The notes under the pieces are model-generated. The model saw only the letters and a list, made by a program, of their open reading frames with translations, did not search any database and had not been told where the DNA came from. The translations under genes and the position numbers were made by a program. 64,000 nucleotides of DNA, taken from the NCBI GenBank assembly GCA_023634235.1, contig JAMKCF010000006.1:12628647-12692646 (forward strand), in the 5' to 3' direction. Of this stretch, positions 42,220 through 52,751 are shown piece after piece; the first letter of the stretch is position 1, and each line of letters opens with the position of its first letter. This DNA comes from Pisaster brevispinus. Its lineage: Eukaryota; Echinodermata; Asteroidea; Forcipulatida; Asteriidae.

Positions 42220-42430
42220 AATTCAGGTTCACTTAAAGGGATGCCTTTCACCTCTGGGGATCCTGGTTCGAATCCTGCATCAGACCAGAGCATTGCATGT
42301 GGATTGGGTGTTCAGTCCCTACCTGATTGCGTGGGTTTCCCCCTTCCCCACCCCCAGTTTTCCACCCACATCTAAAACTGAGACTTCTTTGTCTTCTCAT
42401 CACATGGTTCTTCAGGCCTACAGGTGAGTG
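42220..42430 (+). repeat. SINE family 2 (also at 56090-56290)
   Basis: TTCACCTCTGGGGATCCTGG followed by TTCGAATCC, then CAGACCAGAGC, TTCAGTCCCTACCTGA and CACATCTAAAACTGA, in the same order as the 56.1-kb copy. The 138-codon frame here is repeat-derived. Confidence 0.7.
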
Positions 42431-44109
42431 CAATGGACCTTTGAGGAGTTATTGGGTTTCATTACCAGAAAGACAAATTATAAATTATTCTAAAACATAA
42501 TAATAATAATTCAATTTGGGCCTGATGTTGACATCCTCTTTATCGCTGTGTCCCTAATTTAACTCTACATGAAAAGGAGGCCATGTTAATTGTCTCTTCC
42601 AGCCTTGGTTAGGTATTACTTGTAAGAATTTAACCTATACCCAACTTTAATTGCTATAAAGCATGGAAACATCTGGCTTCTGCCTTTTCCAAAAGGTTAC
42701 AAAGTGCTGCAGTTCAACTTTCTGCCATTCCAGCAACACCTTCTCGGTTATGATAACAAGTGGGATCGGAGTTTAAAAGGCATTTCACACATGAGCCGTA
42801 ATGTAGGCCTACAACTGAGAGGGCCTTAAAAGCATAACCCAGATGAGCCACCAAACCATGATAATACAGGGTATTGACCCCTTGCAAGCAATTTGCATTC
42901 AAAATTTACGTTCAAAATCTGTGTCAATCAAGGCCAAAGTGACCTTGCCCTAAAACTGATGAAATTCCAGGCCTGAGCAAGTCACAAGCGGTGAGAGTAC
43001 CATGCTCACTATTTTGGGAGTCAAGAGATAAGCGTATATAAATGCCAGGTTGCCAAAAATTTGCACTACACTGTGTAACACACAGGGACATTGACTCCCA
43101 AAATGCCACAACCAAGATTATTGCGGTCCACTGATTATTGTGATGATGACGCCAGGTGAATCACCATTAGCTCCAATCACTGACCACAGTCAGTGATGTT
43201 TTATTTGCATGCAGTTGTTACAAGCCAACATTTACAAGTGAAACTTTTAAAGGTAAAGTTCTTAAGGCTAACAAAACACTTGTTTAACAGTGAAAAAGCA
43301 TATTGGGCATTTTGTGATCAATATAATTACCTAATTTAGTAAAGAATGCCTTTTCCAATCAAACAGCTGCATTACATGATTATTAACCAAGCTAAAATCT
43401 TAATGTGTTTAGATTATGAGAGTTTTTACCTGTACATGTATGTTCATCTTTCGTGCCATGATGCATTTTGTTCATGTGATTTTGGGCGAATAAAAGAAAA
43501 ACTAACAGCAACAATAATCCCACTTGTTTGATCTCTTTCAAGCGTGTGGACAACATCGGTAGTTGTCAAAGACCAGCCCCTGCCCTTTATGTGAGTGTGA
43601 ACCATACATAAAATAACAAACCTGGGAAATTTAAAGCCCAACCAGTCATCGAAGTCACAAGAAAAACTATGGAAAAACAAACTTGTTGTGTTTTCACTAT
43701 GTTTTACATAGCGAGTTTTGTCTCGCAAGATCAAAACCAGTTGTTTGACTCACTTCTTAAAATCTATCCAGCATTTCAAGCAAAAGGTATTGCAAGGGAA
43801 GTCCTCCACCATGATTATCTTCATAATGCAAATCTGTGAACATTTATATTTTCAATCTTATCAATGTAGTGCGCACCCTTTAACGACACTGTACCTACAG
43901 AATAATACAGCTCAGCTTTCTGTGTCACAAATGTGACAACATTTTACAACATGAATCGGAAAATCCTCAAACTTGTCTTTTGTCATAAAACGTCAAATCA
44001 TCTATTCTTTCTTACACACCTAACATTTTGTCGAGAGAATAAGTTCAAAATTAAGCTTCTGCAAAGATTTCCACTGAGAAAAACAATATTGTGCACCAGT
44101 GCATCATAA

Positions 44110-44490
44110 ACTAATTTCATAGCTGCTTAAAGCACAAAAAGCAGCTAAACACACAAAAAAATATACTTACCAGAATAAGGTTACCAGCCAAGAAACCAAT
44201 TCACATGTACCATCTGTGACTGGCTTTCTGCTCATTTTTGCTCAGCAGAAAAAATGTTAAGCAATATTTTTTGCTTAAACATCTCAATCAAATTTGGCTC
44301 AGTGCCCAATTTCATAAAGCTGCTTTGGCAGAAACATTGCTTAAATCTGTTCTGCTGAGCAAAAATAAGCAGCATACCAGTCACAGATGAAACATGTAGA
44401 ATGGCAATTTGGCTGGTAACCTCAGTCACGTAAACATAGTTTTCTTGTCTACTTTTTCTGCTTAAGCAGCTCCATGAAATTGGTCCTGAT
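44110..44490. repeat. Two MITEs back to back in opposite orientation
   Basis: Copy one is about 44110-44260 and copy two about 44302-44488, both of the TCATAGAGCTGCTTAAGCAG family. CTGCTTAAGCAGCTCCATGA marks the right end of copy two. The second is better preserved. Confidence 0.7.
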
Positions 44491-45623
44491 TGGCAGGCTG
44501 GGGCTCTAATACAAACTTTGAACATAAACTGCTGACCAGTTGGGTAGATGCACATGTACATTATTAAACCTTATTTTGAAAAAAATAAAAATAACACTAA
44601 CAGTCAAGGAGCAGTGCACATTAGCGTGGCTTGTCTGAGAGAAATACATGTGTAGAGTTTAGTTTACATTATGCTTTAATTCCTCAAACCACATGAGTTT
44701 GACAGAAGGGGAATGATTTATAACATTGGGGGTTGGGTTCAGAGTGACATTGGGATCATATTAAGTTAACTAGCTCTGAAAGCTGAATAAACAACTAATG
44801 TTGAGAAGTGGTCTTGACTGCTACTCGCTGAAGGACAGGACTTTAATATATGTTTTAGAATAGTTACTCCCAATAAATAACCGTGTTCTTCTTGCCTAAA
44901 TTGCAATAACACCAAATTTACGACTTGTTGTCATGCCCGTAATAGTGGGCAGACTGCTGTTCAGCCTCAAAACGTGTTTTGTGCAAAAGAAAAATGGTTT
45001 GTTGTTATTTTAGAGCTATCAGGAGAACAAATAAAGTAGGGATGAAAATTGTAAAATAGGAAATGAAACTTGTGCACACAGTTCAACTTATCGAGGGTGT
45101 GTTTTGTTGAACCTAACCGAACCAGTGAAACAATTTCTGAGAGCTAAGCAAAAACAGATGGGTAACCAGAAACAGTTAACGATGCAGGCACATCTCTTGA
45201 AAATTAACATTCTCAAAAAATACTGCCGTTCATTTTTGTTCAAGTAGTGGAACTTAGTCTTTTAAATTTTATAAACATTACTGGATTGGTGTGCATCAAC
45301 ATTTTCCATTTTGAAAAGAATTCCTTTTTTTCCCTTTCAGTTTCTAGTATCCGCCATCTTGAAACCAACCCTAACCGAGCCAACAACTTGGTTACGGTTG
45401 GCTCGGACCAGCCGCGTCACCGAAACTGAGCTGACCCGTGAAATTGCTTAACCAGCATCTTCCAGCGTCTTGGAGATATACACGTAGCTTGTCAGACTTT
45501 CTAGAAAACACAGAAAATTGTTTTCCATTTTGTCGTCAATAATTGTCATTTGGTTTCTCTTGAGTAAGTTTTATAATGACAAAGATTATTAGATCTTACC
45601 ATCATCATCATCTTCATTCTGAT

Positions 45624-46000
45624 CATCGTGGGTGACATGACAGGGTCCACGGTCTTACAAGAGTCAACCTCGTCTTCTTGACGGACGTAAGTTCCTGCTG
45701 AGTTTTGATGCCTTCCTCCCAAGAGAATTCTCCCAGGGAGACCTGACTGAGATTTCCTTCAAGAAACTGGCCAAATCTATACATTATAGCCTTGGGAACA
45801 TTACTTTGGTCCTTCAGGATGGATAGTTTTTCCATCCTTGACCAATTTTCAGGAAGTATTCCAAGAAGATGCATGCTGTGTCCCAGTTTTCTACATCTAC
45901 ATTGTACGTACTTTGACAAGTTTGATGAATGTGTCCTTCTGATAAGAGTAAAACAAACAAATGACTGATGATCAGTTTCGATATCATCATCTATTTGGCA
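45624..46000 (-). other. Unrecognised open stretch, possible terminal exon of a small gene
   Basis: On the minus strand, after a pyrimidine-rich tract and CAG near 45950, an open frame runs to TGA at 45623. It includes HLLGILPENWSRMEKLSIL and SLGEFSWEEGIKTQQEL, which look protein-like rather than repeat-like. I recognise no family. It may pair with 48454-48715, but I could not find a junction that keeps both in frame. Confidence 0.3.
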
Positions 46001-46966
46001 GCAGTTCAACTTCTACACAAGTCCTCTGAAATTCAGAAATTACCTCTTTTTTGTTTCTTTTTCAAAACAATAAGATGTTTTTTGCTGAACAAGAAATAAA
46101 ACTGATTTTGCATACGTTGCAATTTTAATGACTTTATGACTTCACAAGTTCTTCCAGTTGGAAGCTTGTGGGAGGCACAGGGTAGAGGCGTAACATTCAT
46201 GAGACCACACCAGACTTGTTGCTTGCATCTTAGATTTCAGCTTCTTATACCAGCACACCATGGTCTTCAGTGACATGAAATTTGTTTCTCTTGTTTTTTA
46301 AATTCAGGAAATGTTTTCACCAGTTTTATCTTAAGATGTGCTAATTCCATGTCGTATATTTTGTGCTGATCATGAAAACAGCCCACCTCGCTCCTCCAGA
46401 GAAAAAAATTACTTTCAGATTAGGGGGGTCACTGCAGGTCTCCTAAAGTGGAGCTTACACATGGTATTATCACTTGTCAGGAAAATCTAATAAAGAAACC
46501 TGTAACATGCCCAGCATGTGACCATCGCCGAACAAATTATGAAAGTAGGCCAGTACATGTTGCCACAATGGTAGAATTTGTTTTGACAAGGAATGGATGT
46601 GGGCCAAATTGGTCATGACCGTGACAACTGTTGGAGCTACCATGTTCGGAAACAAAAGAAAAGACTGTGCACCAACTCAATTTGACTGCACTTTCTTTCC
46701 GTGGGTGTCGTGTGAATGCCAAGTATGTCATGTATCCAGGTTTTGCTTCCAAGGGGAAACAAAATTGAGGTGACTGAGGAGCCAGCACGTTCTAGGAGCA
46801 GGGTCAAGCACAAACCTGGTTCCTTTGTGAGAGTCGGGTTACCATAGCTTACCGATGGCCTTGGGGGCCTTGTACCTGTCTCACAGAGTTTGCTTAGCGT
46901 CTTAAAGGAAGTTGAACTCAGTATAAGATTTTTTTTTTAATACATCAAGGACATGTATACAATAGC

Positions 46967-47155
46967 AGGGGCCAATTGCATAGAGCTGCCAAAACAGGAA
47001 ATAGTGCTTTTTACAGTTTTCAGCTTAGCAAAAATAAGCAGGATAAAATCAGTCACAGATGGTACTATGGCTGGCACCCTTATTCTGGTAAGCAAAATTT
47101 TGTTGTGCTTAGTTAATTGTGCTTTAAATCAGCTCTATGAAATTGGGCCCAGGTC
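46967..47155. repeat. Palindromic MITE, TCATAGAGCTGCTTAAGCAG family
   Basis: The ends are GGCCAATTGCATAGAGCTGC and CAGCTCTATGAAATTGGGCC, with the middle AAGCAGGATAAAATCAGTCA. Confidence 0.8.
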
Positions 47156-47245
47156 TTTTGAACGGTTGGGTTAAACTAGCCGTCGATTTGGTACAGTATA
47201 TAATTATAAACCCAACTCGTGGAACAACAACAAAGTTGCAGTATA

Positions 47246-47327
47246 GGCCCATCCTAGAACTATGAGGTTCGTTCCGTTATTGTCTCCATGATAGAGGAAC
47301 GAACCTCGTAGTTCAAGGAGTAGGGCT
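47246..47327. other. Long hairpin
   Basis: GAACTATGAGGTTCGTTCC (47257-47275) pairs with GGAACGAACCTCGTAGTTC (47296-47314) with one G-U-type difference and a 20-base loop. Outer GGCCC and GGGC extend the stem. It could be a small palindromic MITE or a pre-miRNA-like fold. Confidence 0.6.
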
Positions 47328-47997
47328 ATATGTATGCTGTATCAAATCACCACTTACAAAACAGTTCACTCGCAACTGAGTAAGATATGTCAATCTTGGA
47401 GACAATGCTACATAATGCACCGTGCCACTGTAGTGATCAGTTAGCCTTCCGTGGCAACTTGATAAAAAGTATACCAAAATGTGCCTATCACCTTTGGTTT
47501 TGGGAACCGTTCGATTGCTTTAACCCTATAAAAATGTAGATATTAAAAATAAATTTAACCTGTGAAAATTTAATTTCAAAAGGTGGTAGCGTTTTTGGAA
47601 ATCTGGAGCGGTTATGTTCACGCAGGAAGAATAATCAATAATTGGAATACACAATCTGAGAAACGTATCTGACAGTAACGTTTCTCAGATTCAAATTTTG
47701 GGGGATAAAAACTGATACATTTGCCTTGAAGTGAAATGATTCTCAAAATGTTTTATACTATCGAAAGCTGCTGTACTTCTAACCAAGTAAGTTTTTATTG
47801 CCATTAATTTTTAGAGTGATTACCAAACGTATACCTTCCCTTTAACAAGGATCCATCTTGGACAGTTTGTATCATGTATTATTCCTTGATAATTCCGAAA
47901 GGTTTTAGGCCTCTGTTCTTCCTATTTATGCATGAAGGTCACTAGGGCTCTGTACTCATCTTTTTCTTCCTTCTTCATCTATGCAGAGGAGTCCAAC

Positions 47998-48170
47998 CTG
48001 GGCCCTATTTCATAGAGCTGCTTTATAAGCAGCAAATATTGCTCAACAGGTTTCTGCTAGTGCTAGGATTCAACAAGGCCAGAGGGTGTGTGATGAGCTG
48101 GTAACCTGTCTGGTGAGCAGAAATGTTTTGCACTTAGCTAACTTTTGTGCGTAAAATTGGGCCCTGCTGA
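47998..48170. repeat. Palindromic MITE, TCATAGAGCTGCTTAAGCAG family
   Basis: The left end GGGCCCTATTTCATAGAGCT with GCTT, the right end AAAATTGGGCCC and the middle GAGCTGGTAACCTG. Diverged. Confidence 0.7.
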
Positions 48171-48448
48171 CCTAGCAGGGTTCTGCCTAGGATTTCTTTA
48201 GTGGCAGGAAAATGTTTTCCCTAATATCATGTAGACTCAAACCAAAGAAAATTGATGGCAGTCGACAGCTCTACAATAACCACTCTGAGTATGACCATGA
48301 TGACTGAGTGCCCACCCCATTGCCCACCAAAGAAATGGGGCCCATGGCCTGATGAAAGAGTGAAATAAGTTGATGCTGAAAAAGAAGTGCAACAACAGAG
48401 TGGCTGTTCAACACTCACCCTGCTGAGTACGTAGTTGCCGGCTAAGTT

Positions 48449-48715
48449 CTTACTATACTATATAGCCTTTGCATTAAAAAACCGCTGGACTCCCTCCGCT
48501 TGTCAATGGCTTGTTGGGCTAAAGTTCTTCTGACCATCTCATGATCTTTGCGTCTCAGTTTCATTAGCAAGAAGAAGTTTGAACTATTTTGAAACAAGAG
48601 CTGAGCCAACCTGGGAAGATTTCCGTGAAAAAGTGCAGCACTATAATTAGTACTACCAGCTGCCAACCGCAGCATTTTATCACAAAATCGAGCAGACGAC
48701 AACTCAGCAAACATG
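48449..48715 (-). other. Unrecognised open stretch, possible first exon of a small gene
   Basis: An ATG at 48715 starts MFAELSSARFCDKMLRLA and stays open for about 88 codons to a good donor-like ATA|GTAAGA near 48454. It contains basic residues (MKLRRKDHEMVRR, DKRRES) and few acids at the N-terminus, which could suggest mitochondrial import. A longer frame starts upstream at 48795. No family recognised. It lies about 8.6 kb above the gene B promoter on the same strand. Confidence 0.3.
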
Positions 48716-49061
48716 GCACTCACTGAAATTTTTTCTAACAGATTACACAATGGCACGGTGTACGTACACCCACTGTCGGTATAGCCAAAAACCACCCACT
48801 AGCCATCAAAATGGATTGTTTGTAACTGTATGACGGAAATGGTATTGTGGAGCCCCTGGGCAATCTTTCTTCTTTTTTCGAAGAAAGTTAATAGGCCTAC
48901 AGGGATGGACTGATGTTTTAACTTCGCCCCCTCCCCCAGAAGATTTGCAAAAGTAAGCTGTTTTATCTTGAATAAATTTGTTTGTTTTTTGTTTACCTGA
49001 AAATAGTAAGGGAGTTGTTTTGTTGCAATATAATCACTTTCACTTCAATTGTAGGGTGGAC

Positions 49062-49080
49062 GGGGGGGGGGGGGGGGGGG
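49062..49080. repeat. Poly-G tract
   Basis: An uninterrupted run of about 19 G on the plus strand. Length is likely unstable in sequencing. Confidence 0.9.
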
Positions 49081-49639
49081 TACATGTCCTGGGAACTTTG
49101 CTATTAAAAGCTCGGGGTCAATAACGAGTCACCTGTCCGTGTATTTACATCAAAAGGCCACATAGACAACCTCTCAACAGGTCAAGATGTGTAGGTCCTA
49201 ATTTCACGGTCAGTAACAACCCGAATCTCCACAGAGCAGCTAGTGCCCAATAGCGGCCATTCAATTTGCAGGCAAACCTGTCATTTGAAATTAGATTAAG
49301 TGGTATCTCAAATGCCTCACAATTATTGTAATTTTAAAGTATTTGACCTGCAGGCCCAAACCTCGAATCTGGCAGAGCTGTTAAAAAAACAACCTAGATT
49401 TGCGTGGAGAGACATGAAATATACAAACTGGTTCATGAGTTTAAGGCCGGTCTATTAGGCTAAACAGCCAAGGTACTCGGTTAGGCCCGAGGCCAACAAC
49501 AAGAAAGGGGTGTTTGTTTGGTGTTTTCTCTCTGTAAGGAAAACAAATCTATCTATTTGATACAAAAACACCCCAATCCTTCTTCCTGAAAATTCCCAAA
49601 GCAGCTGCTACACTTTCCCGACCCCCATTGTGTGTATGT

Positions 49640-49862
49640 GGCATATTCACTGACATAGGCTAACCATATTCACTGACATAGGCTATAACCAGACATATTC
49701 ACTGACATAGGCTCTAACCAGACATATTCACTGACATAGGCTAACCAGACATATTCACTGACATAGGCTAACCAGACATATTCACTGACATAGGCTAACC
49801 AGACATATTCACTGACATAGGCTAACCAGGCATATTCACTGACATAGGCTAACCAGACATTT
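49640..49862. repeat. 27-bp tandem repeat, about 8 copies
   Basis: The unit is CATATTCACTGACATAGGCT plus AACCAGA. The left two copies have small insertions (GGCTATAACC, GGCTCTAACC). Confidence 0.95.
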
Positions 49863-49869
49863 TCATTTC

Positions 49870-50010
49870 GGGTGGGGGGGGGGGGGCAAGCGGGGAAAGA
49901 CATATGGGGTGGTGATGGGGCTATTTAATGTATCAAACCATTCATTTGAGCATTTTCTCAATATCATTTTTGGGGGGGTGGGGTGGGGTGGGGTGGGGTG
50001 GGGTGGGGTG
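49870..50010. repeat. G-rich tracts, including (GGGGT)n
   Basis: A run of G at 49871-49886 and six to seven GGGGT units at 49973-50012. Could form G-quadruplexes. Confidence 0.85.
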
Positions 50011-50873
50011 GGGCAAGAGTTCTGAGATGGAGGGAAGCCCCCCGCCCCGCCCTGACCCCCTCTGGGCATAATAAACTAAGGGGGCACTGGATGGAACACT
50101 AAACAACAAGCACCTAGAGTAAAAAATATGCTGAATATTAATCCTATAAGAAGCTTCTTCAACGCATGGAAAGAACATGACCTCCTTACCACTAATAAGA
50201 TGAGTCTACTATAACTGCATAATGACACATCAACAGACTAAATGGCTGGTGAAAAAGGCGGGAATTTCAAATTTGATCTTCACAAAGCCCTCACAAGAAT
50301 ATGTTTTTGTTGTTTGCTCTCCTATAAACTAGTAACTTCCAATGACGTGGTCAAGCAGCCGCAAGAGAAAATAAGCCTGGGTAACTGAAGACCTTGAACT
50401 TATAGGGTCTACCATGCAACAGGTAAAAGCGTAATTTCAGCTTAACATCATTTTTCACATTCGTTTTCCTGTGTATTTTAAAATGTGTAGGCCAGGTCCC
50501 AACTTCACTGACGCTGACAGTTTTATGCCCAGCAGATATGTGACCAGCCATAGCCCCATCTGATGTGATGAACAACGTGGGCCTTCATTTACCTTTTTTG
50601 CTACAATCATTTTTTTTTCAATAAAAGCTCTACACAACGTTAATGCATTCCAACTATAAACTTTAACCATACACATCAGTTTGAGATTTGACACAAAATT
50701 CTGACATAGGGAAGCTTTATTTACGTTAAAAAATACAAACACAGACACAAAAGCAAAGAACAAGCAGAACTATGAGCATAAAAACCATCGAGGTAAGAGA
50801 GGACACAGGTTAAACAGTTTTCAAAAAGGCCGTTTACTAGTAATTGATAACCCTTAAATACATGACTGGTCTT

Positions 50874-51314
50874 GGCCTGATTTTATAAAGCATGTCAGCA
50901 CCAAAAAAATGCTAACACACAGAAAAAAAATCGCTCAGAAGAAAATTTTTACCTGCCAAAAGTTCATAAAGTTTATCTTGGTGTGACTGGTACCGTAGTC
51001 ACCTTTTCTTTTTTTTTGCTGAGCAATGGAATTTTCTTAGCAGGGTCAATTGCATGGCAGTGCTTACCACAACATTCTGGGCCAATGGTGCCCTGTAATT
51101 AAGTGAATAATTATATGGGCAGTAATGGATCATAAGCATAGATCTCCAGTGATGGCACCTTGCATTTCTGCTCAACAGCTTGGGGGACCAACAGAATAGG
51201 TTACCAGCCAAATACACCATTGCTTATGACTGGAACTGTGCTAATTTCTGCTCAGCAAGAACATTTTAAAGCATTTTTTTTTTTAACTCCTTCCCAGCTT
51301 TATAAAATCAGGCC
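50874..51314. repeat. Composite inverted-repeat element
   Basis: Perfect 18-base ends: GGCCTGATTTTATAAAGC (50874-50891) and its reverse complement (51297-51314). The interior has two diverged segments of the palindromic MITE family (GCTGAGCAATGG, GGTTACCAGCCAAA). Confidence 0.7.
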
Positions 51315-52040
51315 AGTTATGACTCATGTTGTCGATAATGTGATTTAAAATGGATTTTCTTCATATCTCTAACAAATACATGTAGTCAAAGAATTCATTC
51401 CATTTTTAAATTCTAAAGAAAGGGGGAAATCTGTCTGTTTAAACTTCAATCATAAAAAGGCACATTATTGTCAAAGTAAACAAAATGTTATTTAAATCAG
51501 AACATTTTCGAATTATGTCAGTTTTAGACTAATAAAAACAAGTTTGCATCAAAGAGAAGTTTGTCTCTTGTTCATTACATTTTCAAATGGTTGAATACAA
51601 TTGAGGTTCAAGGAATCTTTGCCTTTTAAAACAAGCTTTTAATCTTTTTTTTCACTTCAAATTCACAATTAATTTCAAGTTCAATGAAAACATACAAAGG
51701 CAAATAATACTGTTTTTGTTTGTTAATAGATTTATTTCAGGAAGTAACTGATTTTCGTCTAAGTCCAGTGCATTATCGCTAAAAATTGTTTTATATATTG
51801 TGCAAAAGCAAACAGCATGATTACAAAGTTTTCCTCCTTTTTTGGGAATTATGAAGATGTTGTTTCCCATTAAAAATCCGAACAAATAGAATGTTTTTTC
51901 TTTTCTTTTCATTAAAGACATAGTACAAGATTGGTAAACTGAAAGCTCACTGATTATCAAGAATTACATCAGTACAAATCCTCCTGAAGATTATCCCCGT
52001 CACATTTGAAGATCCTGCAAATCAGTGTGGCTTATAACTA

Positions 52041-52046
52041 TTTATT
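52041..52046 (-). terminator. Candidate polyadenylation signal of gene A
   Basis: AATAAA on the minus strand, about 560 bases after the gene A stop. It is the first canonical hexamer I found downstream. Another lies at 51731-51736. Collagen 3' UTRs can be long, so the used site is unknown. Confidence 0.35.
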
Positions 52047-52604
52047 GCCACAATGGAAGTAAGCCTTTTATGAGTTATTACAAAAACCCTCACAAAGCTG
52101 GGTTTTTTTTCTTCACCATAAACTTGACATGAGTTTTTACAGGTTGGCTTTGTAGTGTGTTTTGAAAACTATGGGATGGAAATAATTTTACTTCCCCCCC
52201 AAAAAAAAACCCAAAACAAAACAAAACAAAACCCAAAACAAAAACTAATTGTACTTTTTCTTTAAATCTTTCTGCAGACACAAAATCTAAGTGGTAGTTA
52301 GCACCTATTCCTTTCCCATACACTGTTACTTAAAAAACAAATTTGGGGATCAATATAACAAGCATTTTCATACAAAATATTTTAATACTTTAGTATTAAT
52401 AAAACAGCACCATGACAATCAGTACAACTCTGACCTAGAGTTGATCAAGTTAAATTTTAAAGCAGTTTTTAAAAGTGTGACTCTGTAGAAGCAGGAAGAA
52501 CCAACACATTGACCCTATAACAAAGTCTTCCCTATGACTACTTGCTGCAATTATCATGTTCTTCACTGCAAAAGAGTCAACACCAGGCAGTTTTTAAAAC
52601 ATTT

Positions 52605-52751
52605 TTATGAGAAGCAGACAGGACCGACATTTATTCCGAACTGTTGGTTGCTTTCTCCGACATCCATCACAGCAACATCAACGAGGGGTAGACGCTCGGT
52701 CTTCTTGGTCGTGTAGACAATGGTGGTCTTTCTCCAAGCGTCATCATGCTC
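52605..52751 (-). CDS. Gene A C-propeptide exon 5 (last exon, stop TAA)
   Basis: 147 bases (48 residues and stop). Starts [18 protein letters not shown], ends [24 protein letters not shown] and the terminal VGPVCF are hallmark COLFI sequences. The last cysteine is the vertebrate C8 equivalent. Confidence 0.97.
   Translation of the reverse strand, partial: EHDDAWRKTTIVYTTKKTERLPLVDVAVMDVGESNQQFGINVGPVCFS

Noticed and set aside
42011..42427. 138-codon plus-strand ORF
   Set aside because: Mostly SINE family 2 sequence; no recognisable domain.
49670..49903. 77-codon minus-strand ORF with WLAYVSEY repeats
   Set aside because: Translation of the 27-bp tandem array.
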